From: JBMYRH01 sp049602155
Lineage (GTDB): Bacteria; Myxococcota_A; UBA9042; PHBI01; JBMYRH01
Direction of reading: 5' to 3'
Length of the DNA: 64,000 nucleotides
NCBI GenBank assembly: GCA_049602155.1
Contig: JBMYRH010000001.1
Coordinates: forward strand, 62,001-126,000
Shown here: piece after piece, positions 60,401 to 64,000 of the stretch
Layout: each line of letters begins with the position of its first letter
Position numbering within the stretch: position 1 is the stretch's first letter
Notes under the pieces: generated by a model
What the model saw: the letters and a program-made list of their open reading frames with translations, nothing else
Databases searched by the model: none
What the model was told of the DNA's origin: nothing
Position numbers and translations under genes: made by a program

Positions 60401-60791
60401 CGAGCGCGCAGGTGCCCATGGCCGGCAAGTCCACATGACCAACACACGAGCGACAGACGCCGAGGTGATGGAGGCCCGACTGCCCCTCCGCGTGAGGCGC
60501 TTCTCAAGGCGGCCGAAGAGCGGCGGTGACGGTCAGCACCCCGGGGGCGATGGCCTCATCCGGGAACTCGAGCTCCTAGCTGGCGGTCAAGCCTGTCTGC
60601 TAGCCACGCGGCGAGACTCTGGGGCTCCCGGCCTCTCAGGGGGACAGCCGGGCGCGCCCGGTGAGGACATGATCTACGATGGCACCACATGGCGTCCATG
60701 GCGGGGAGAGCCGATTAGCCTCGCGCCTGGGCAGAGAGTCCGTGTCGCGACACCAGGCGGCGGAGGATGGGGGAATGATGACGCGCAATGA
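57462..60791 (+). CDS. HyuA-HyuB fusion (5-oxoprolinase/hydantoinase-like)
   Basis: The 1,109-residue enzyme uses ATP to open 5-oxoproline, hydantoin or a similar ring in the cytoplasm. Residues 1-600 are HyuA-like: VDRGGTFTDI at the N-terminus, LGTTVATNALLER, and GLDMGGTSTDVCRVE, all ATPase-type loops. Residues about 620-1109 are HyuB-like: VELWSNRFQAVAEDAG, ERRDFSCALFDGDGRLVA, NDPHAGGSHLPD and a C-terminal ATPGGGGWG. Eukaryotic OPLAH is about 1,288; this is a compact bacterial fusion. Which substrate it uses cannot be decided. The start is TTG 57462, overlapping the lipoprotein; GTG 57489 is the alternative. It overlaps the HD gene by 17 bp. Confidence 0.92.
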   Translation: MSSEDHDTGVKTGAPSRTFVDRGGTFTDIITVDSRGALSVDKVRSDVAVIGDLARGALTLGTTVATNALLERHGVRTLLIVTEGFADLPWVRDQTRPHLFDPDAERSPPLCTEVFEVGGRIDSSGEVIEPLTLDEGKLGQLLIEARIEAVAIVLVNSHRSARHERLVSEAVRGAAPTSIWLTVGHEISPELGYLARIETALVDAAISPILARAMDRDRIPGDALAMRSDGGLCPAHDLRAPDAVLSGPAGGVLAVAAVAKQAGFERAVGLDMGGTSTDVCRVEVGVLPRREGDVEVAGVALRRPMLEVETIAAGGGSVLSQDDQRLTVGPESAGAHPGPQCYGRGGPPTLTDAALALGLMDAAAFTPPLDPTQVSLPGRAEDFVDIAREAMAQAVQRLATARGIALNDHALVSYGGAAGQHAAAVARRLGIRTVLIHPCSAVLSAWGQSLAPRQESAVRAIWAPLRTAWSQILEVLEALTAQLPALGHVTHTLALRHRGTDHTIELQLDTDDREAIAQRFAEEHHRRYGFNRPGHDIEVVNARVRVSAPVSPLPPVSASPWALGEKVVHGPQRLTMPTTSIWIPEGWRALERSGLLWLEDTAPKPAPAPTERTAYAVELWSNRFQAVAEDAGAVLERLARSVNIRERRDFSCALFDGDGRLVANAPHIPVHLGAMGETVRDIIQHVSPLSDGHTWVTNDPHAGGSHLPDLTVVTAVISGGERWFVANRGHHVDVGGLTPGSMPPTSTKLSEEGIVLRRVPLIDDDGLVDLRERLSESRERDTVLADLEAQVAANAHSAKALIALGAPALISTWMGHLRDVAAEAVRDVVKTLDEGTATDTLDGIPLRCSLTRRGDRLHIDFTGTGLPHAGNLNAPSAVVRAAVLYALRVLVRRPIPLNEGALDPILLTLPSPSVLSPPEGAAVAGGNVETSQRLADLVLRAAGARAASQGTMNNLTIGGQHNGEPWSLYETIGGGLGGSPERAGAHGRQVHMTNTRATDAEVMEARLPLRVRRFSRRPKSGGDGQHPGGDGLIRELELLAGGQACLLATRRDSGAPGLSGGQPGAPGEDMIYDGTTWRPWRGEPISLAPGQRVRVATPGGGGWGNDDAQ

Positions 60792-61473
60792 GCTCCTTGC
60801 ATTGATCGACGCGGACGCTGGGCTCACGAGCCTCTTGAACTTGGCGGCGTCCACACTGGACGACGACCCCGGGCACAACCTCGACCACGCCTTGCGGGTC
60901 GCACTTTGGACAGTGCGCATCGGTGGTGACGAGGTGAACCCCTCTGAAGCGGTCGCCGCGGCGCTCCTCCACGACCTGGTGAACTTGCCTAAAGACTCCC
61001 CTGAACGGCACTTAGCCAGCACACGCTCGGCGGAAGCAGCCAGGCCTCATTTAGAGGCTGCCGGCTTCAACACCGCTGCTCGGTCGCGTATCGAGGGCGC
61101 CATCCGTGACCACAGCTTTAGTCGTGGGGCTGTCCCTCAGGACGCCTTGGGCAGCGCACTTCAAGATGCTGATCGTCTCGAAGCGCTCGGCGCCATTGGG
61201 GCCTTCCGGAACATCTCTACTGGGACCCTGATGGGCTCTCAGTACTTTCATGCAGCAGATCCATGGGCTCAGGCCCGAGAGCTCGACGACAAGGCGTACT
61301 CCCTGGACCACTTCTTTGTGAAACTCCTGCGCCTGCCTACGACGATGCGGACAAGCGCCGGTCGCGCGGAGGCAACCCGGCGGGCGCAGGTCCTCATCGC
61401 CCTCATCGATGCGCTCGCAGAAGAGCTCGGTGTACCCCTCGGTGCACATCCCCTCGTCGACGCACTGCGCTAA
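60775..61473 (+). CDS. HD-domain metal-dependent phosphohydrolase
   Basis: The 232-residue protein has an HD fold: H38 in HNLDHALRV, H66-D67 in LLHDLVNLP, a third His in RDHSF, and the Asp in QDADRLEALG. These bind a metal and cleave phosphoesters or nucleotides. It is close in style to YedJ/YpgQ-type cytosolic HD hydrolases. Tandem ATGs lie at 60775 and 60778 after a GGAGG. Its first codons overlap the end of hyuAB (stop at 60791), so it is translationally coupled. Convergent with the amidohydrolase at 61477. Its substrate and any link to hyuAB are unknown. Confidence 0.88.
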   Translation: MMTRNELLALIDADAGLTSLLNLAASTLDDDPGHNLDHALRVALWTVRIGGDEVNPSEAVAAALLHDLVNLPKDSPERHLASTRSAEAARPHLEAAGFNTAARSRIEGAIRDHSFSRGAVPQDALGSALQDADRLEALGAIGAFRNISTGTLMGSQYFHAADPWAQARELDDKAYSLDHFFVKLLRLPTTMRTSAGRAEATRRAQVLIALIDALAEELGVPLGAHPLVDALR

Positions 61474-61476
61474 CGC

Positions 61477-62763
61477 TCAGGGCGTGTACGTTGGCACACT
61501 CAGCGCTGGACCGGGAGAGCCTGGGAGCGTCCGATAGCGATCTCGCAGTCGCGTCTGACGACTGACGAGCGGCACAGACACGCCTCCAATGAAGACATGT
61601 GTCGGGCTGGATGAGAACTCCAAGGGGTCGCCTGACCACACGACCACATTCGCGCGGGCTCCTGGGCGAAGGCGACCGTGTGTCACCATCCCAAATGCGT
61701 CTGCGGGATGACGTGTAATCGCCGCGAGGGCGTCAGCGTGAGGCAAGCCAGCTCGTACAGCGTTGCCCGCAGCTTGTGTCAGCTTGCGCAGGTTATGTGA
61801 CGTGAAGCCCGACGTCGTGAGGATCAAGGGCACGCCGGCCTTCGCGAGGATGGCGGCGGCGTCAGCGCGCGCGAAGTAGCGGTCGAAGCTCTCTGGCGCG
61901 TTTGTGATCGGGTCCAAGATGACGGGGATCTTTTTAGCCGCTAAGGCCTCTGCGTGGCGCCACGCTTCGGTCGCACCAGCGAGAATCATCCGCAAGCCGT
62001 ACCGATCGGCGAGGCGCATGGCAGCCTCGATGTCGGACGCGCGATTCGCGTGCACGACCAAGGGGACTTTACGCGCCAAGACCGGCAGAGCCGCTTCGAG
62101 CTCACCGGCAGGGAACCGGTATGCGCGGTGCTTATTCTTCCTCCAATCCGCGCGGTTCTTCCCGTAATCACGGGCCTCCTCAAAGAGCTGAACCGCGCGA
62201 TGCAGCGCTGTGCCGCGGGCGCCTTTGAGCGCGCCCAACCTGAGGTGCTGGGCCAAGCGCGGACGCTTCACGGTCTCGGCCTGGGTCTTCCCTGCCAGGT
62301 CGACCCAAGCGCTCCACCCGCTAAACGTCCCCCCCTGCGGGACAATCACGGCGCTCGTGATGCCCGCGACGCGGGACACGGGGATCGCCACAGCGTCGGG
62401 GTTGTACCCTTGATGCGCCTCAAAGCTCGGGTGAACGGGATCGTGATCTCCGTCGGGGTGCAGGTCCACAGAGGAGGACTCAAGTCCAACCTCAACCAAC
62501 CCTACGACGCTCTGTGGATGCACGAGCCCCGGGGTAACGATCCCCCCAGTGGCATCGATGGTCTTGCACCCTGCGGGCACAGCGACCGTGGCACCCACCT
62601 CACGGATATCACCGTCGTGGATCAGGACGCTGCCCGCATCAATGACGCCCTCAGGGGTGTGCACGGCGCCGCCTGTGATGGCCAGGCACTGGGCGGAAGC
62701 CGGCGACACAAAGACGACGAGGAGCCCAAGCAGGGCTGAACTTTGAGCAAGCAGATGCATCAC
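61477..62763 (-). CDS. Amidohydrolase-fold protein with degenerate metal site
   Basis: A 428-residue secreted protein. A signal peptide (about 1-24, PASAQ) is followed by an amidohydrolase fold with the usual N-terminal strands (GAVHTPEGVIDAGSVLIHDG). Where the family has IDxHSH after TPGL, this one reads VHPQSVV, so both metal His are gone. The Asp-His region near LILTTSGFTSHN also lacks the HSD. It keeps VVHAN, a later His, and the overall length. It is likely a non-catalytic or differently acting paralogue of the canonical upstream enzyme, to which it is coupled by ATGA (62760-62763). Degenerate tandem partners are known in secreted amidohydrolase pairs; the purpose is unclear. Confidence 0.85.
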   Translation of the reverse strand: MMHLLAQSSALLGLLVVFVSPASAQCLAITGGAVHTPEGVIDAGSVLIHDGDIREVGATVAVPAGCKTIDATGGIVTPGLVHPQSVVGLVEVGLESSSVDLHPDGDHDPVHPSFEAHQGYNPDAVAIPVSRVAGITSAVIVPQGGTFSGWSAWVDLAGKTQAETVKRPRLAQHLRLGALKGARGTALHRAVQLFEEARDYGKNRADWRKNKHRAYRFPAGELEAALPVLARKVPLVVHANRASDIEAAMRLADRYGLRMILAGATEAWRHAEALAAKKIPVILDPITNAPESFDRYFARADAAAILAKAGVPLILTTSGFTSHNLRKLTQAAGNAVRAGLPHADALAAITRHPADAFGMVTHGRLRPGARANVVVWSGDPLEFSSSPTHVFIGGVSVPLVSRQTRLRDRYRTLPGSPGPALSVPTYTP

Positions 62764-64000
62764 GGTGACTCCCCCTGGCCCAGCTCAAAGTCACTCCAAG
62801 GCGGATCCTGTCTCGCCTTGTCATACCTCAAGGTGCCGTCGACAAAGACCCAGCGGGCTGAGGCATAGACGCTAAAGGGGTGACGGTCCCAGACCACGAC
62901 ATCAGCGCGCTTACCCGCGCTCAGTGTCCCGACCTCGTCATCGATACCGAGCGCCCACGCCGGGTTCGCGGTGATCCAGCGCAGGGCAGCGTCCTCGGTC
63001 AACTCGACCCCTGCACGCTTGCCTGCATGGAGTGCCTTGCTTGCCTCCTGGTTCAAGCGCTGAATCCCACGCGCTGAATCGGAGTGAATGATGGCCCGTG
63101 CGCCAGCCTCATGGATCAGCGCAGCATTCTCGGTGATCGCGTCGTGCGCCTCGAGCTTAAAGCCCCACCAATCCGCCCAGGTCGACACCGAGACATCGCG
63201 CTCGGCGAGGATGTCCCTGAGCTTGTATGCGCTCGTGGCGTGATGAAACGAGCGAATCTTGAACCCCGCCTCATCGGACAACTGCAGCATGTTCAACATG
63301 TCATCGGCGCGATAGCAGTGAACGTGTACGAGGACACTGCCCTCCATGGCGCCGATAAGGGTCTCCATCTCGAGGTCGCGGGCCGGAGGATCCTCTTTGG
63401 CCTTCTCTACACTGCGCAGGTACTCAGCGGCTTTCATGAAGATCGCGCGCTGACCGCGAAGGTTCCCCATCCGAGTGGAGGGAGAGCGCTTTCGGCCACC
63501 ATAGACACGCTTGGGGTTCTCGCCGCAGGCCATCTTCAAGCCATCCGGGGCGCCCGGGAAGCGCATGGCCCGTGAACCGCGGTGCGGCACCATATGCAGC
63601 GTCACCGTACGTCCACCGACGAGGTTGGCTGATCCAGGGAGGATTTGAAGGGTCGTCACCCCTCCAGCGATAGCGCGCTCAAGTCCGGGATCTTGCGGCC
63701 AAAATGAATGCTCAGCCCAGACGCCACCTGTCGCAGGGGCTGTCGCTTCGTTCCCATCACTGTGGGCTCTCGCGCTTGGGCTCGGGTAGACGCCGAGGTG
63801 TGAGTGCGTGTCGATGAGCCCTGGCGTCACAAAGTGACCGGAGACATCGACGACTTGCGCCCCCGCCACGTCCCCCGGGTCTCCCCCACCGACGTTGAGG
63901 ATTCTGCCGCCCTTCATGACGACAAAGCCGGGATCGTAACGATGCCCCTCAGCGGTCAGGACGACGCCCCCACGCAGCACGATGAACGGCGCCTCACCGA
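62760..64000 (-). CDS. Amidohydrolase, imidazolonepropionase-like (5' end off window)
   Basis: A metal-dependent hydrolase of the urease superfamily. About 412 residues are visible; the frame stays open to base 64000, so the N-terminus (perhaps a signal peptide) is missing. GTG 63980 is in frame but the preceding codons (GEAPFIV) look like protein, so I treat it as partial. Metal-site motifs are complete: TPGLIDTHSHLG, VLVHVHCYRAD, RSFHHATSAYK and IIHSDSARG. The C-terminus has the usual GTLSAGKRADVVVWD. The substrate is unknown, probably a cyclic amide or dipeptide. Its stop overlaps the start of the next gene (ATGA), so the two are made together. Confidence 0.9.
   Translation of the reverse strand, partial: GEAPFIVLRGGVVLTAEGHRYDPGFVVMKGGRILNVGGGDPGDVAGAQVVDVSGHFVTPGLIDTHSHLGVYPSPSARAHSDGNEATAPATGGVWAEHSFWPQDPGLERAIAGGVTTLQILPGSANLVGGRTVTLHMVPHRGSRAMRFPGAPDGLKMACGENPKRVYGGRKRSPSTRMGNLRGQRAIFMKAAEYLRSVEKAKEDPPARDLEMETLIGAMEGSVLVHVHCYRADDMLNMLQLSDEAGFKIRSFHHATSAYKLRDILAERDVSVSTWADWWGFKLEAHDAITENAALIHEAGARAIIHSDSARGIQRLNQEASKALHAGKRAGVELTEDAALRWITANPAWALGIDDEVGTLSAGKRADVVVWDRHPFSVYASARWVFVDGTLRYDKARQDPPWSDFELGQGESP

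Overview
The window is a GC-rich, densely coded bacterial chromosome segment with about 41 protein genes, no RNA gene, no insertion sequence, no prophage and no CRISPR array that I can see. The gene set suggests a Myxococcota / Bradymonadales-type bacterium (the old Deltaproteobacteria). The clues are many lipoproteins with acidic linkers, a cysteine-repeat lipoprotein of about 2,100 residues, a 3,600-residue TPR protein, an OmpA-like protein with thrombospondin type 3 repeats, and ECF sigma/FecR modules. The placement is an inference from gene content, not from a marker gene.

Layout. 1-5502: pyrC (runs off the left edge), a two-domain VOC protein, fadH, a DUF952 protein, a small unknown protein and a crotonase-fold protein. 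5516-8924: a lipoprotein, then a translationally coupled parvulin-like protein and a DUF3604 lipoprotein. 8997-13902: an acetate kinase-PduL fusion, trmB, a DECR2-like 2,4-dienoyl-CoA reductase and asnS. 14012-20179: a YtkA/FixH-like lipoprotein, a glutathione peroxidase, and an envelope-signalling cluster (PPC-like lipoprotein, outer-membrane-type protein, ECF sigma factor, ZAS-FecR-TPR protein, Cys-rich lipoprotein). 20296-24896 (minus): sppA with an N-terminal beta-rich domain, tgt with a basic tail, and a NapG-like polyferredoxin. 25009-27620: a CnoX-like thioredoxin-TPR protein and argS. 27759-35802 (minus): the giant Cys-repeat lipoprotein followed 13 bp later by the OmpA/TSP3 protein. 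36089-39221: miaE, kamA and an M50-CBS protease. 39274-42556: a tightly coupled patatin, LD-carboxypeptidase and beta-lactamase-fold run. 42751-54386: the giant TPR protein and rsmI, which seems to start at AUA. 54377-61473: an M3 peptidase, then a coupled run of DEDDh exonuclease, small lipoprotein, HyuA-HyuB fusion and HD phosphohydrolase. 61477-64000 (minus): two overlapping amidohydrolases, the first running off the right edge.

How the genes work together. Core functions (pyrC, asnS, argS, tgt, trmB, miaE, rsmI) are mixed with catabolic ones: two unrelated 2,4-dienoyl-CoA reductases plus a crotonase for unsaturated fatty acids, and acetyl-CoA to acetate plus ATP in one polypeptide. A large share of the window builds or senses the cell envelope. 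The most unusual items are the AckA-PduL fusion, the giant Cys-repeat lipoprotein with its OmpA/TSP3 partner, the beta-domain SppA, the AUA start of rsmI and the metal-site-less amidohydrolase paralogue.
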